Positions 8,317-18,704 of a DNA stretch of 64,000 bases are shown one piece after another (within the stretch, counting starts at the first letter, position 1; every line of letters begins with the position of its first letter). The notes beneath the pieces are model-generated. The model was not told the DNA's origin. It saw only the letters and a program-made list of their open reading frames with translations, and ran no database searches. Source of the stretch: Guptibacillus hwajinpoensis (GTDB lineage: Bacteria; Bacillota; Bacilli; Bacillales; Guptibacillaceae); assembly GCF_005144865.1 (NCBI RefSeq), contig NZ_SWFM01000003.1, forward strand, positions 372,001 to 436,000. The letters run 5' to 3'. A program made the position numbers and the translations under genes.

Positions 8317-8468
8317 TTCTTATCAAGAGAAGCAGAGGGACTGGCCCTATGAAGCTTCAGCAACCACCGGATTATTCAGGAAAGGTGCTAATTCCAGCAA
8401 GTTGAATTCAACTTGAACGATAAGAAGAAGAGCAGCCAAAGTCTTCTTCTTATAGAGGGCTTTTTTTT
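8317..8468 (+). ncRNA. SAM-I riboswitch (S-box leader)
   Basis: Conserved S-box elements occur in order: P1 strand TTCTTATC, AGAGAAGCAGAGGGA with the kink-turn motif, CTGGCCC, TATGAAGCTTCAGCAACC, GGTGCTAATTCCAGCAAG, and closing strand GATAAGAA (8419-8426). The expression platform has a 12-bp helix (8420-8431 with 8442-8453) whose left arm overlaps the P1 3' strand, then GGGC and eight T at 8461. This fits SAM-dependent premature termination: when SAM binds, P1 forms and the overlapping helix cannot. It controls metI-metC-yitJ-metH. Confidence 0.95.
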
Positions 8469-8501
8469 ATTGCCCTTTACTTATTGAAAAGGAGAATGAT
8501 G

Positions 8502-9626
8502 ATGTCAAAAAAACAGTATGAAACGTCACTCGTCCAACTAGGTAACAGATCTGATCCACAAACAGGGGCTGTAAATCCACCCGTTTACTTTTCTACTTCA
8601 TATAGTCATGAAGGGATCGGCCAGTCAACAGGCTTTGATTATTCAAGAACGAAAAATCCGACTCGTTCAATTCTCGAAACAGCTATAACTGAGCTTGAAC
8701 AAGGAGATCAGGGTTTTGCATTCAGCTCTGGGATGGCAGCCATTCAAGCTGTCCTCTCCCTCTTTAAATCCGGTGATCATATACTCGTGTCTGACGATTT
8801 ATACGGTGGCACGTTTAGACTATTCTCGCACGCTGAAAATCATTTCGGTATCAAATTCACTTATTTCGACAGTGGGAATATTGATCACATTCAAACACTT
8901 GTTACCAAAACAACAAAGGCTATTTTTGTTGAAAATCCATCAAATCCGTTAATGAAACTGGCCGATATAAGTGAAATCGCTCATGTTGCTCATAATTATA
9001 ACTTGCATTTCATCGTGGACAATACGCTATTTACTCCTCTCTTACAGAATCCTCTTGTTATAGGAGCAGATATCGTCGTTCATAGCGCAACGAAGTATCT
9101 TGCAGGACACAATGACGTTCTAGCAGGTCTTGTTGTAGCAAGAGGAGAGTCCCTTTGTGCTGATCTTGAACTATATCAGAATGGCGCAGGTGCTGTTCTT
9201 TCACCATTCGATTCCTGGTTAGTAATCCGTGGAATGAAAACTCTACCTCTTAGACTCAAGCAGCATGAAGCTAATGCACGACTCGTTGCAGAGTACTTAA
9301 TGAAGCATGATGCAATTACAGATGTTTTCTATCCAGGTAAGGGCGGAATGCTCTCCTTCCGTTTACGTTCAGAAAAATGGATCGATAGTTTCCTAAGAAA
9401 TCTGAAGGTTGTTACTTTCGCCGAAAGCCTCGGAGGAGTCGAGAGCTTCATTACCTACCCTGCTACTCAAACACACGCTGAAATTCCAGAGGTAATTAGA
9501 TTAGAAAAAGGGATTTGCAATCGACTACTTCGCTTCTCAGTCGGAATCGAACAAATTGATGATCTCTTGCAAGATCTAAATCAGGCACTGGCTATTTTTA
9601 TAGGGGAGGGCGTACAACATGACTGA
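8502..9626 (+). CDS. metI: Cystathionine gamma-synthase / homoserine-ester thiolyase
   Basis: PLP enzyme of the Cys/Met metabolism family, 374 residues, similar in length to B. subtilis MetI. It joins an activated homoserine ester with cysteine to give cystathionine, or with sulfide to give homocysteine. The PLP lysine is Lys198 (HSATKYLAGH); YSRTKNPTR near 47-55 and FSSGMAA near 74-80 are family motifs. Three ATG codons follow AAGGAG; the third, at 8502, has the best spacing. First gene after the SAM riboswitch. Its end overlaps metC by 8 nt, so translation is probably coupled. Confidence 0.93.
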   Translation: MSKKQYETSLVQLGNRSDPQTGAVNPPVYFSTSYSHEGIGQSTGFDYSRTKNPTRSILETAITELEQGDQGFAFSSGMAAIQAVLSLFKSGDHILVSDDLYGGTFRLFSHAENHFGIKFTYFDSGNIDHIQTLVTKTTKAIFVENPSNPLMKLADISEIAHVAHNYNLHFIVDNTLFTPLLQNPLVIGADIVVHSATKYLAGHNDVLAGLVVARGESLCADLELYQNGAGAVLSPFDSWLVIRGMKTLPLRLKQHEANARLVAEYLMKHDAITDVFYPGKGGMLSFRLRSEKWIDSFLRNLKVVTFAESLGGVESFITYPATQTHAEIPEVIRLEKGICNRLLRFSVGIEQIDDLLQDLNQALAIFIGEGVQHD

Positions 9627-10812
9627 GCATTCTTATACATTCCAAACAAGACTACTTCATAACGACCATAAATTTGATGAGGGAACTGGAGCCGTTAGCG
9701 TTCCGATCCAACATGCTTCTACGTTTCATCAAACCGATTTCGATCATTCTGGTCGCTATGATTACAGCCGTTCTGGCAATCCAACTCGGGAAGCATTGGA
9801 AACGACGATCGCTAATCTAGAAGGTGGTGTAAAAGGCTTTGCATTTGCTTCAGGAATGGCTGCTATTTCTACTTCGTTTATGCTGCTATCTCAACATGAT
9901 CACGTACTAGTATCTGAAGATGTATACGGGGGTACTTACCGCATGATTCAAGATGTCCTTTGTCGATTTGGAATCGAGCATACTTTTGTGGATATGACGA
10001 ATCTAGAAAGTGTGGCTACCGCCATTCAACCTAACACCAAAGTCGTTTTTATCGAAACACCATCAAATCCTCTTCTTAAAATCACTGATATACAGGCCGT
10101 GGTTAAACTTTCTAAAGCGAATGGATGTTTAACTTTTGTAGATAACACGTTTATGACTCCAGCACTTCAACGTCCTTTAGACTTCGGAGCAGATATCGTT
10201 CTTCATAGTGCGACGAAGTTTATAGCTGGCCATAGTGATGTTGTGGCAGGTCTTGCCGTTGTTAGAGATGAAAAACTAGCCGAGAAGCTTTCATTTCTCC
10301 AAAATTCTTTTGGCGCAATTTTAAGTCCACATGATTCGTGGCTTGTTCTTAGAGGGTTAAAAACGTTGCATTGTCGACTTGAGCAATCATCTAGATCAGC
10401 CTTCCGTCTTGCACATGCACTGGCAAAAGAATCGATGGTGGAAGAAGTCTATTACCCTGGTTTCTCATTTCATCCAGGTCATTCTACCCATGTTTATCAA
10501 GCGGCAGGTCCTGGTGCAGTACTGTCCTTTCGCCTTGCAGATGAAAACGCTGTTCGATTGTTTACAAAACACGTTCAAATTCCTGTTTATGCGGTTAGTC
10601 TGGGGGCAGTTGAATCAATACTTTCTTATCCTGCTAGAATGTCTCACGCCTCCATGCCATCTGATCAAAGAAAAAAACGTGGGATTACAGATGGATTACT
10701 GCGTCTTTCCGTAGGACTTGAAAACGCCGATGACTTGCTCGAAGATTTCAAAAATGCTCTAGACGCAATGAATCAATATGACACACTGGCGTCAGGAGGC
10801 TTACACGTATGA
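9619..10812 (+). CDS. metC: Cystathionine beta-lyase
   Basis: PLP enzyme of the same family as MetI, 397 residues, converting cystathionine to homocysteine, pyruvate and ammonia. The PLP lysine is Lys200 ([10 protein letters not shown]), with YSRSGNPTR near 49-57 and FASGMAA near 76-82. Start ATG follows GGGGAGGG. It is the second gene of the riboswitch operon and overlaps the genes on both sides (8 nt with metI, 4 nt ATGA with yitJ). MetI and MetC names follow the B. subtilis metIC order, since sequence alone separates lyase and synthase poorly. Confidence 0.9.
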   Translation: MTEHSYTFQTRLLHNDHKFDEGTGAVSVPIQHASTFHQTDFDHSGRYDYSRSGNPTREALETTIANLEGGVKGFAFASGMAAISTSFMLLSQHDHVLVSEDVYGGTYRMIQDVLCRFGIEHTFVDMTNLESVATAIQPNTKVVFIETPSNPLLKITDIQAVVKLSKANGCLTFVDNTFMTPALQRPLDFGADIVLHSATKFIAGHSDVVAGLAVVRDEKLAEKLSFLQNSFGAILSPHDSWLVLRGLKTLHCRLEQSSRSAFRLAHALAKESMVEEVYYPGFSFHPGHSTHVYQAAGPGAVLSFRLADENAVRLFTKHVQIPVYAVSLGAVESILSYPARMSHASMPSDQRKKRGITDGLLRLSVGLENADDLLEDFKNALDAMNQYDTLASGGLHV

Positions 10813-12665
10813 GTCTACTAAGTGAATTAGAAAATAACGTCTTGATTGGTGATGGAGCAATGGGAACACTCTTATACTCCTATGGCATCCATCAATGTTT
10901 TGAAGAATTAAACCTTTCACATCCAGAACAGGTATTGAATATTCATCGCGCTTATATTGATGCTGGTTCAGATGTTATACAAACCAATACATATGGCGCG
11001 AATTACAGTAAATTAGTGCGGTATGGTCTTGAGGATTTTGTTAAAGAAATAAATACGGAAGCAGTTAAATTAGCAAGAAAGGCTTCGAAAGAATCAACAT
11101 ATATACTTGGAACAATAGGTGGAATACGAGGGATAAATACACGAGCAACTGCTCTTGATGAAGTGAAACGTAGTTTTCGAGAACAGCTTTATTGTCTCCT
11201 TCTTGAAGGCGTAGACGGAATAATGCTTGAGACTTATTACGATTTAGAGGAATTGACAACAGTATTAGAAATCGCTAGGAAACATACTAATCTCCCTCTT
11301 ATCGCACAGGTTTCCATGCACGAACCAGGCGTTCTTCAGGATGGTACTTCACTTTCATCTGCTTTGAAACAACTAGAAACTGCAGGAGCAGATGTGACAG
11401 GAGTTAACTGTCGCCTCGGGCCCTATCATATGATCCAATCTTTAGAACAGGTTCCGTTGTCACAAAGTTTTCTATCAGCATATCCAAATGCAAGTTTGCC
11501 CGATTATGAAGATGGACGTTTGGTCTATCCAACTGCACCGGATTATTTCAGAGAAAGTGCCCTCGCCCTACATCAACAAGGGGCAAGATTAATTGGGGGA
11601 TGTTGCGGTACAACTCCTGAATACATCGCAGCAGCTGCGAGCGCATTAAAAGGAATAAAGCCTATCACCTCTAAAGAGGTTACTGTCAAAGATAACGACT
11701 CTTTCATTTTCGAATCTGAAAGTGACCGTTTACCACATCTTCATGAGATTGCCTATTACCAGAAATCGATCATTGTAGAACTTGACCCACCTAAGAAATT
11801 ATCTATTGATAAATACCTTAAAGGCGCAAAAGCACTTCAAGATATTGGGGTTGATGCTATTACGCTTGCAGATAATTCACTTGCTTCACCTCGAATTTGC
11901 AATACTGCAATGGCTTCAACCATCCAAACACAATATAATGTTCGGCCTCTTGTGCATATCGCATGTCGTGATCGAAATATCATTGGTCTCCAGTCTCACT
12001 TAATGGGCCTTCATACACTAGGAATCAATCAGGTTCTTGCTGTTACAGGAGATCCAACGAAAATAGGAGATTTTCCTGGTGCCACATCGGTTTATGATGT
12101 TTCATCATTTGATCTCATAAAATTAATTAAACAATTTAATAAAGGACTATCTTATTCAGGTAAATCACTAGGCATTAAAACTTCATTTTCAGTTGCTGCC
12201 GCTTTTAATCCGAACATTCGGCACCTTGATCGTGCCGTTTCAAGACTTGAGAAGAAGCAACAATATGGTGCAGATTATTTTATAAGTCAACCTATATTCA
12301 GTGAAGAACAATTAGTGGAGGTATATGAGGCAACAAAGCATTTAACATGTCCAATTTATATTGGAATTATGCCATTAACAAGTTCTCGTAATGCTGAATT
12401 TCTTCATAATGAAGTACCTGGAATTAAACTATCCGATACCATACGAAATAGAATGGCAAAAGCTTCTGATCAACAAGAAGCTCAAAATGAAGGACTAGCC
12501 ATAGCCAAGTCACTTATTGATGCGGCTTTTGATTTATTTAATGGACTATATTTAATTACTCCATTTTTACGTTACGAACTCACAGTGGAATTAGCTCGAT
12601 ATATTAAAGAAAAAACTCGTTTGGAAGATGAAAGGAAGATTCGTAATGGCCTACACATCGTTTAA
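10809..12665 (+). CDS. yitJ: Bifunctional homocysteine S-methyltransferase / methylenetetrahydrofolate reductase
   Basis: A 618-residue fusion. Residues 1 to about 295 form the homocysteine-binding TIM barrel with zinc cysteines in GVNCRLGP and [10 protein letters not shown]. Residues from about 315 form a MetF-like flavin-dependent reductase ([41 protein letters not shown]). The reductase makes 5-methyl-THF, the methyl donor for the next gene, metH. It starts at ATG overlapping the metC stop, with AGGAGG upstream. YitJ is a known SAM-riboswitch target in B. subtilis, there as a separate transcription unit; here it is third in one operon. Confidence 0.93.
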   Translation: MSLLSELENNVLIGDGAMGTLLYSYGIHQCFEELNLSHPEQVLNIHRAYIDAGSDVIQTNTYGANYSKLVRYGLEDFVKEINTEAVKLARKASKESTYILGTIGGIRGINTRATALDEVKRSFREQLYCLLLEGVDGIMLETYYDLEELTTVLEIARKHTNLPLIAQVSMHEPGVLQDGTSLSSALKQLETAGADVTGVNCRLGPYHMIQSLEQVPLSQSFLSAYPNASLPDYEDGRLVYPTAPDYFRESALALHQQGARLIGGCCGTTPEYIAAAASALKGIKPITSKEVTVKDNDSFIFESESDRLPHLHEIAYYQKSIIVELDPPKKLSIDKYLKGAKALQDIGVDAITLADNSLASPRICNTAMASTIQTQYNVRPLVHIACRDRNIIGLQSHLMGLHTLGINQVLAVTGDPTKIGDFPGATSVYDVSSFDLIKLIKQFNKGLSYSGKSLGIKTSFSVAAAFNPNIRHLDRAVSRLEKKQQYGADYFISQPIFSEEQLVEVYEATKHLTCPIYIGIMPLTSSRNAEFLHNEVPGIKLSDTIRNRMAKASDQQEAQNEGLAIAKSLIDAAFDLFNGLYLITPFLRYELTVELARYIKEKTRLEDERKIRNGLHIV

Positions 12666-15600
12666 AGATCATCTACAGAAGAAAATCCTAGTTCTAGACG
12701 GAGCTATGGGAACAATGATTCAACAGGCCAATCTAACAGCAGATGATTTTGGTGGCGAGGCTTATGATGGCTGTAACGAATACCTGTCTTTAACAAGGCC
12801 AGACCTCATTAGATCAATACATGATGACTATTTGTCAGCTGGAGCTGATATTATTGAAACGAACACGTTTGGAGCAACCGATCTTGTTTTAGACGAATAT
12901 AAACTCGGTCATTATGCAGAAAAAATCAATTATACTTCTGCCCTCCTTGCCAAGGAAGCGGTATCTAGAGTTTCCACGCCTTCTAAACCACGCTACGTTG
13001 CAGGTGCAATGGGACCAACTACCAAAACATTATCCGTAACAGGTGGCACAACGTTTGAAGCCCTTTGCAATTCTTATGCTTTACAAGCAAAAGGACTGCT
13101 AAAAGGCGGTGTCGACCTTCTTCTGATTGAAACAAGTCAGGATATGTTGAACGTTAAAGCAGCTTATATTGGAATTACAAGATCTTTCAACGAACTTAAT
13201 CTAACTGTCCCACTGATCATATCAGGTACTATAGAACCAATGGGAACAACTCTTGCTGGCCAGAGTATCGAGGCGTTCTACTTATCTCTTGAACATATGA
13301 ATCCAGCAGTTGTAGGGCTAAACTGCGCTACTGGTCCAGAGTTTATGAGAGACCACCTCCGTTCACTTTCTGACCTTGCTACTACAGCTGTCAGCTGTTA
13401 TCCAAATGCTGGCCTTCCGGATGAAGAAGGAAATTATCACGAAACACCCGAAACGCTAGCTGCCAAAATTTCAGGTTTCGCTAAAAAAGGGTGGTTAAAC
13501 CTTGTAGGTGGTTGTTGTGGTACAACTCCAGCACATATTGAAGCAATTGCCGAATCTGTAAAAAATATTAATCCTAGAATTGCACCTCCCTCACATCCTC
13601 ATGCGATTTCAGGTATTGAGCCTTTTATCTATGACGAAAGTACAAGACCCATTCTCGTAGGTGAGCGCACAAATGTGATAGGTTCACGAAAATTCAAGCG
13701 TCTCATTGCTGAAGGAAAATTTGAGGAAGCATCAGAAATTGCCCGATCACAGGTGAAAAAGGGTGCTCAGGTTATTGATATCTGTCTTGCTAATCCCGAT
13801 AGTGACGAATTGGCTGATATCGAGAACTTTATGAAATACGTTGTTAATAAAGTGAAAACACCTTTGATTATTGACTCGACCGATGACGCTGTAATTGAAA
13901 AAGCTCTTTCCTATTCTCAAGGTAAAGCTATTATTAATTCTATTAACCTTGAAGATGGGGAAGAACGTTTTGAATCCGTCGTACCATTAATTCACAAGTA
14001 TGGTGCTGCAGTAGTCGTAGGAACCATTGACGAAACAGGCATGGCCATCACGGCAGAACGAAAGCTTGAAATCGCAAAGCGGTCTCATGACTTACTCGTT
14101 TCTAAATATGGACTAAAGTCTTCAGATATCATCTTTGATCCGCTCGTTTTCCCAATAGGTACTGGTGATATGCAATATATTGGTTCAGCAGCCGAAACAA
14201 TTGAGGGAATTAGAAAAATTAAGGAAGAACTACCTGATTGTCAAACGATTCTAGGCATCAGTAATGTCTCTTTTGGTTTACCACCAGTGGGTAGGGAAGT
14301 TCTGAATGCTTCTTATTTGTACCACTGTACAAAAGCTGGTCTAGATTATGCGATCGTTAACACCGAAAAACTTGAACGATATGCATCGATTTCTGAAAAA
14401 GAAGTTTTGCTCGCGGATGAATTACTTTTCAAGACAACTGACCAAACTCTCGCAGATTTCACTGCTTTTTATAGAGGTAAGAAAAAAGAAACCAAGGTGC
14501 AGTCCACTCTCACACTTCAAGAACGCCTTGCAATGTATGTAGTTGAAGGAACAAAAGAAGGCTTAATTCCTGACTTAGAAAAAGCTCTAAGAGAGTATTC
14601 CTCTCCGCTCAAAATTATTAATGGACCGTTAATGACGGGTATGGCCGAGGTTGGGAAGCTTTTCAATGAAAATCAATTAATCGTAGCTGAAGTTCTCCAG
14701 AGTGCTGAAGTTATGAAAGCATCTGTTGCGTACCTTGAACCTCATATGGAGAAAGAAGATTCGTCACACTCGAAGGGTAAAGTATTATTAGCTACTGTAA
14801 AAGGTGATGTGCATGACATTGGAAAAAACTTGGTTGAAATTATTTTGAGTAACAATGGTTTCGAGGTCCTTGATCTAGGAATCAAAGTAACCTCGACCGA
14901 TCTAATCAAACAGATTGAAGAACACAAACCTGATTTCATCGGGCTTTCTGGTTTACTTGTAAAATCCGCTCAACAGATGGTATTAACTGCTCAGGATATG
15001 AAACAAGCAAAAATTTCTATACCAATTCTCGTTGGTGGTGCTGCACTATCAAGAAAGTTCACCGATAATAAAATTTCAGCTGAGTATGACGGACCCGTAT
15101 TTTATGCAAAAGATGCAATGTCCGGATTGGCTATTTCGAACAAGCTTAGTAATGAAGAAGAGAAAAGAATTTTGGTTGACGAGCATTCTAGAAAAATAAC
15201 TTCTATCCCAACTAGTATTCCATCCTCTTCCGGAGCAGGTACAGCTGTGGCGATTAAGAAAGAGTCCACTGTACCTTTAGCACCAGTATTTACACCTTAT
15301 GATTTCGCCCCTCATGTCTTAAGGAATTATTCAGTCGCCCACATCGAACCATATATTAATATGCAAATGTTAATTGGGCACCATCTAGGGCTTAAAGGAA
15401 AAGTATCAAGACTTCTTAGCGAAAAGAACGAAAAGGCATTCCATTTGAAAGGGGTTGTTGACCAACTCTTAACACGCGCCAAAAAGGAAAAGTGGATAAA
15501 GCCTTCTGCAAAATATCAGTTTTTCCCCGCTCAGTCTGATGGGAATGATGTCATAATCTATGACCCAGTCGATCACAAAACAATCATTGAGCGATTTACA

Positions 15601-16083
15601 TTCCCCAGGCAATACAAAGAACCGTTTTTATGTCTTTCGGATTACCTGCGTCCTTTTTCAAGCGGCGTAATGGATTATGTTGGATTTTTTGCAGTAACAG
15701 CTGGTAGTGGAATTAGAGAACGGTCTGTGGAACTCAAAAATCAAGGTGACTACCTTGAAAGTCATGCACTACAAGCACTTGCACTTGAAACTGCCGAAGG
15801 TCTTGCTGAGCATGTTCATCAACTTATGCGTGACAAATGGGGGTTCCCAGATCCAACAGATTTCACTATGCAGAATCGCTTTTCTGCTAAATATCAGGGA
15901 CAACGTTTTTCATTTGGCTATCCTGCATGCCCGGAGCTCGATGATCAAAAGAAATTATTCGACCTCATTAATCCAGGTGAAATTGGTATAGAACTCACCG
16001 ACGGATGTATGATGGAACCTGAAGCATCAGTGACAGCTATGGTATTTGCTCATCCAGAAGGAAGATATTTCAACGTGTTATAA
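12646..16083 (+). CDS. metH: Cobalamin-dependent methionine synthase
   Basis: A 1145-residue enzyme transferring a methyl group from 5-methyl-THF to homocysteine via cobalamin. Domains in order: homocysteine-binding barrel (about 1-310; [18 protein letters not shown]), pterin-binding domain (about 330-600; [13 protein letters not shown]), cobalamin cap and B12 domain (about 630-860; DVHDIGKN with the cobalt-ligating His723), and the C-terminal SAM reactivation domain (about 900-1140; [23 protein letters not shown]). ATG 12646 lies 7 nt after AAAGGAAG. It overlaps yitJ by 20 nt. B. subtilis relies on MetE instead, so this implies cobalamin uptake or synthesis elsewhere in this genome. Confidence 0.97.
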   Translation: MAYTSFKDHLQKKILVLDGAMGTMIQQANLTADDFGGEAYDGCNEYLSLTRPDLIRSIHDDYLSAGADIIETNTFGATDLVLDEYKLGHYAEKINYTSALLAKEAVSRVSTPSKPRYVAGAMGPTTKTLSVTGGTTFEALCNSYALQAKGLLKGGVDLLLIETSQDMLNVKAAYIGITRSFNELNLTVPLIISGTIEPMGTTLAGQSIEAFYLSLEHMNPAVVGLNCATGPEFMRDHLRSLSDLATTAVSCYPNAGLPDEEGNYHETPETLAAKISGFAKKGWLNLVGGCCGTTPAHIEAIAESVKNINPRIAPPSHPHAISGIEPFIYDESTRPILVGERTNVIGSRKFKRLIAEGKFEEASEIARSQVKKGAQVIDICLANPDSDELADIENFMKYVVNKVKTPLIIDSTDDAVIEKALSYSQGKAIINSINLEDGEERFESVVPLIHKYGAAVVVGTIDETGMAITAERKLEIAKRSHDLLVSKYGLKSSDIIFDPLVFPIGTGDMQYIGSAAETIEGIRKIKEELPDCQTILGISNVSFGLPPVGREVLNASYLYHCTKAGLDYAIVNTEKLERYASISEKEVLLADELLFKTTDQTLADFTAFYRGKKKETKVQSTLTLQERLAMYVVEGTKEGLIPDLEKALREYSSPLKIINGPLMTGMAEVGKLFNENQLIVAEVLQSAEVMKASVAYLEPHMEKEDSSHSKGKVLLATVKGDVHDIGKNLVEIILSNNGFEVLDLGIKVTSTDLIKQIEEHKPDFIGLSGLLVKSAQQMVLTAQDMKQAKISIPILVGGAALSRKFTDNKISAEYDGPVFYAKDAMSGLAISNKLSNEEEKRILVDEHSRKITSIPTSIPSSSGAGTAVAIKKESTVPLAPVFTPYDFAPHVLRNYSVAHIEPYINMQMLIGHHLGLKGKVSRLLSEKNEKAFHLKGVVDQLLTRAKKEKWIKPSAKYQFFPAQSDGNDVIIYDPVDHKTIIERFTFPRQYKEPFLCLSDYLRPFSSGVMDYVGFFAVTAGSGIRERSVELKNQGDYLESHALQALALETAEGLAEHVHQLMRDKWGFPDPTDFTMQNRFSAKYQGQRFSFGYPACPELDDQKKLFDLINPGEIGIELTDGCMMEPEASVTAMVFAHPEGRYFNVL

Positions 16084-16087
16084 GCAT

Positions 16088-16130
16088 CAAAGAAGGAGCA
16101 TTTGTACTTTTCAAATGCTCTTTCTTAATT
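16088..16130 (+). terminator. Terminator of the met operon
   Basis: Stem GGAGCATTTG / CAAATGCTC extended by AAGA/TCTT pairs, 7-nt loop, then a T-rich tail. Confidence 0.8.
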
Positions 16131-16158
16131 TGCAGAAAATATATATGTAACATTTTCT

Positions 16159-16291
16159 TATCTTTTGGCTCTTTTCTAAAAGATTGTTGCTTTTGAAAGA
16201 AGTTTTGTATAAAGAACCACAATTAGCTAATTGGAGCGAAAATCCTTCTCACTCTTATAGCAACAATGCTTACGAAAACAGCCTATCTTTT
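16159..16291 (-). mobile_element. MITE-like element, internally deleted copy with 8-bp target duplication
   Basis: The 117-bp element 16167-16283 starts GGCTCTTTTCTAAAAGATTG and ends with the complement of GGCTGTTTTCGTAAGCATTG. Both ends match the elements at 25.5 and 35.6 kb, but the GC-rich centre of about 110 bp is missing. Perfect 8-bp direct repeats TATCTTTT flank it (16159-16166 and 16284-16291). It lies in a 370-bp gap between the metH terminator and the short NfeD gene. I see nothing else in the remainder (16292-16416). Confidence 0.85.
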
Positions 16292-16416
16292 TAACTAGGT
16301 ATAGATTCGCTTAACCATTCACCAAGCTTTTTCTAGCAACTAACTTCATCTGTCTAGTCTCTCCGATTCTCTGTAAACCCTTTTTATGATCGTGAAAATG
16401 AAGGCTAAACGAATGA

Positions 16417-16444
16417 TAAAAACCCCGAATCCAAGACTCGGGGC
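16417..16444 (-). terminator. Terminator of the short nfeD gene
   Basis: Minus strand stem CCCCGA / TCGGGG followed by five T. Confidence 0.85.
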
Positions 16445-16453
16445 CAATACATA

Positions 16454-17110
16454 TTAAATAGGGTGTCGTTTGCTCTGTTCCTTGTGTTCTTCGATGACAA
16501 TACGCGTCCCATCAACAGACGTAATAATGACCTCGACATCTTTGTTGATCCAGTTTCCTGCTGAAATTGCACTGTATTTCTTGTCATTTAATTGAATCGT
16601 ACCACTTGGTCTGAACGCCGTAATGGTTGTAGCCGTTTCCCCAATTAAGCCCTTATACTCTTCATTCATGGAGTTATAGCCCATCTCGCTACTTAGTCGA
16701 TCCTTTAGCGTCATCTTAGTCCACATTGAACGAGCTTTGAAAACGCGTAGAAAAAGAAATGACGCTGCTGTACCGATTAAGAACCCGCTTGATACAAGTA
16801 GCCCGTAAATGAACGAAGGCGAAGGTATAGCAACAGCAGTAACCATCATCAAGAGTCCAATTAACCCGAACGTCCCATCGTTTAATAGCTTTCCATCAAG
16901 AATAACCAGACCAAGGCCTACTGCAAAGACAAGCCCCATCCAGAGCATTGAAGATAGTGATGTAAGATGAAAGCTAAAGTAGAACGTTAGCATTAGAATT
17001 CCAATCAATCCAAAAAACCCTTTTACACGCACGAGTAATTCGCCAAATAAGAAGAGCACACTAACTAGAATGACAAGAAAACCAACAATCGGCAACGATA
17101 AAATTCCCAT
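16454..17110 (-). CDS. Short NfeD-family membrane protein
   Basis: A 218-residue protein with five or so membrane segments (about 1-110) and a soluble OB-fold-like NfeD C-terminal domain from about 150 (GLIGETATTITAFRPSGTIQ). It lacks the ClpP-like protease domain that the long NfeD at 50801 has. Family members partner flotillin/SPFH proteins, but no floA is adjacent here. GGAGGGAGCGAGG precedes the ATG. It follows the DUF1002 gene on the same strand with a 72-nt spacer, so the two may be co-transcribed. Function unproven. Confidence 0.85.
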   Translation of the reverse strand: MGILSLPIVGFLVILVSVLFLFGELLVRVKGFFGLIGILMLTFYFSFHLTSLSSMLWMGLVFAVGLGLVILDGKLLNDGTFGLIGLLMMVTAVAIPSPSFIYGLLVSSGFLIGTAASFLFLRVFKARSMWTKMTLKDRLSSEMGYNSMNEEYKGLIGETATTITAFRPSGTIQLNDKKYSAISAGNWINKDVEVIITSVDGTRIVIEEHKEQSKRHPI

Positions 17111-17182
17111 CCTCGCTCCCTCCTTTTCCCTTCTCTCTTCTATTACGTTTAGGAGTGTATAAAGTTTCAGTTTATTAACAAT

Positions 17183-18058
17183 CTAAGATTGGAATATCCC
17201 TTTTAGACCATCAATAAGTGCAATAAAAAAATCTAGGATCTTTCTAATAAACGATTGCGTTTCTTCTTTATTTAGGAATTCATCAAGATTCTCTCTTGCA
17301 TTCTCTAATTGACTCTTCATTTGATCCCAATCAATATCAAGGTTCTTCATACGATTAAATAATGCGACCAAACCATCAAGTTCATCCTGTGTCAGTTCAA
17401 TCCCTGAATCACTAGCAATTTGCTTGATAAGTGTTCTAAGTTCTTCTTCTGTTTCTGGAGGGTTCGTCGCAATCTCATCTTTAATCTTCGTCATTAATTC
17501 AGTAGCTTTATCTGCTCCTACACTATCGCTTAGCTTTGCAGTTGTGACAAGCTCTTCATTTGCTACTTGCTTTTGTTCCTCAGGGATGACTTTGTCAGAA
17601 CTAAGTTCATATGCCTTAATAAGCCCTGTAAGAGCTGCAGTTCCAGACACTTCAGTTGGTGCTGTGATATAAATATCTGCATCTTTCACACCGGCAGTTA
17701 TTAATGCATTCGCGTACATTTCATCTGTTACCCAATTAATATTATTCGTTTCAACACTTAAACCGGCATCCTTTTCTCCAATTGTTATGGAAGATGAAGA
17801 AAGGGCGCGTGTTCCAATCAGTGCTTTACTTATATATTCTCCGAGGTATTTATGCTCCTCTTCATTTGTTACAGTAACCGTCATTGCATCTTTAGGAGCT
17901 TTCATTTCTTCTAACAAGTTCTGCTTTTGATCTTCCGATAAATCTTCTCCAAGAGTGACAATAACATCTCCAACACTAGCATCTGCTAGAGCAACAACAG
18001 GCATAATTGACATGATCAACAACATAGACAGGATAAATGGCATTACTTTTTTTAGCAT
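17183..18058 (-). CDS. Secreted DUF1002 protein
   Basis: A 291-residue exported protein. Residues 1-25 are a clear signal peptide with basic start and Ala-rich cleavage region (VVALADA). The rest matches the DUF1002 type I know from Bacilli (GEDLSEDQKQ, DAMTVTVTNEEEHKYLG). Function unknown. The start has AAAGGAG upstream. It converges with nothing and is divergent from yqfZ. Confidence 0.85.
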   Translation of the reverse strand: MLKKVMPFILSMLLIMSIMPVVALADASVGDVIVTLGEDLSEDQKQNLLEEMKAPKDAMTVTVTNEEEHKYLGEYISKALIGTRALSSSSITIGEKDAGLSVETNNINWVTDEMYANALITAGVKDADIYITAPTEVSGTAALTGLIKAYELSSDKVIPEEQKQVANEELVTTAKLSDSVGADKATELMTKIKDEIATNPPETEEELRTLIKQIASDSGIELTQDELDGLVALFNRMKNLDIDWDQMKSQLENARENLDEFLNKEETQSFIRKILDFFIALIDGLKGIFQS

Positions 18059-18233
18059 GTTATGATCTCCTTTTTAACGTTAGGCTTCCTTAGATAAAGT
18101 GTGCTTTTACTCCTTACCTCTCTGTTATTTTACTCGACCCTTTGATGAAAGAAAAGATAATTCCACTAGAACTGTGACATATTCTGGATGGACAAGCATA
18201 GAGTAGAACTAAAATACTCTTTCAAGGGGAGCG

Positions 18234-18545
18234 GTGAAAGTTATGCGTAAACTTCTGTCTATCTCGCTTTTTCTGCTGGTCCTTCATACCACATATTATG
18301 ATTTAACAACAGGTACTCTAGCCACTCCTGTTGTCTCAGTAGTAGATAAGCCAATCCAAAAGGAAACCGAACCTTTCATTATTTATCAAGTTAAGGCTGG
18401 CGATACAGTTCTTTCATTGGTTGAAAAAGCAAACGGGACGATTCCTGTTTCTATCGATACAATTGTTCACGATTTCGAAACATTAAACGAAATCCCCCCT
18501 AACCGTATACAAATCGGAAAGAAATATAGAATTCCAACATACTGA
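18234..18545 (+). CDS. yqfZ: LysM-domain protein YqfZ
   Basis: A 103-residue protein with an N-terminal hydrophobic export or anchor segment (about 5-20) and one LysM domain from about 50 to the end (YQVKAGDTVLSLVEKANG, PNRIQIGKKYRIP), expected to bind peptidoglycan. Start is GTG at 18234 or ATG at 18243; AGGGGAG upstream spaces better with the GTG. It directly precedes ispG as yqfZ does in B. subtilis. Confidence 0.85.
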   Translation: MKVMRKLLSISLFLLVLHTTYYDLTTGTLATPVVSVVDKPIQKETEPFIIYQVKAGDTVLSLVEKANGTIPVSIDTIVHDFETLNEIPPNRIQIGKKYRIPTY

Positions 18546-18704
18546 AGACGATTAGGTCAATCATTATTTCTTGTCAATAGCTCTCTAAAGTTGCTACAAT
18601 GGGGTAGTACTAAAGATGAGTCTTATTCCCTATTCGGGGAGTATATACAAAGCGATCTAAATCATGAGGTAAGCAATCCTACATGTAAAAGGAGCGATTT
18701 TCGC

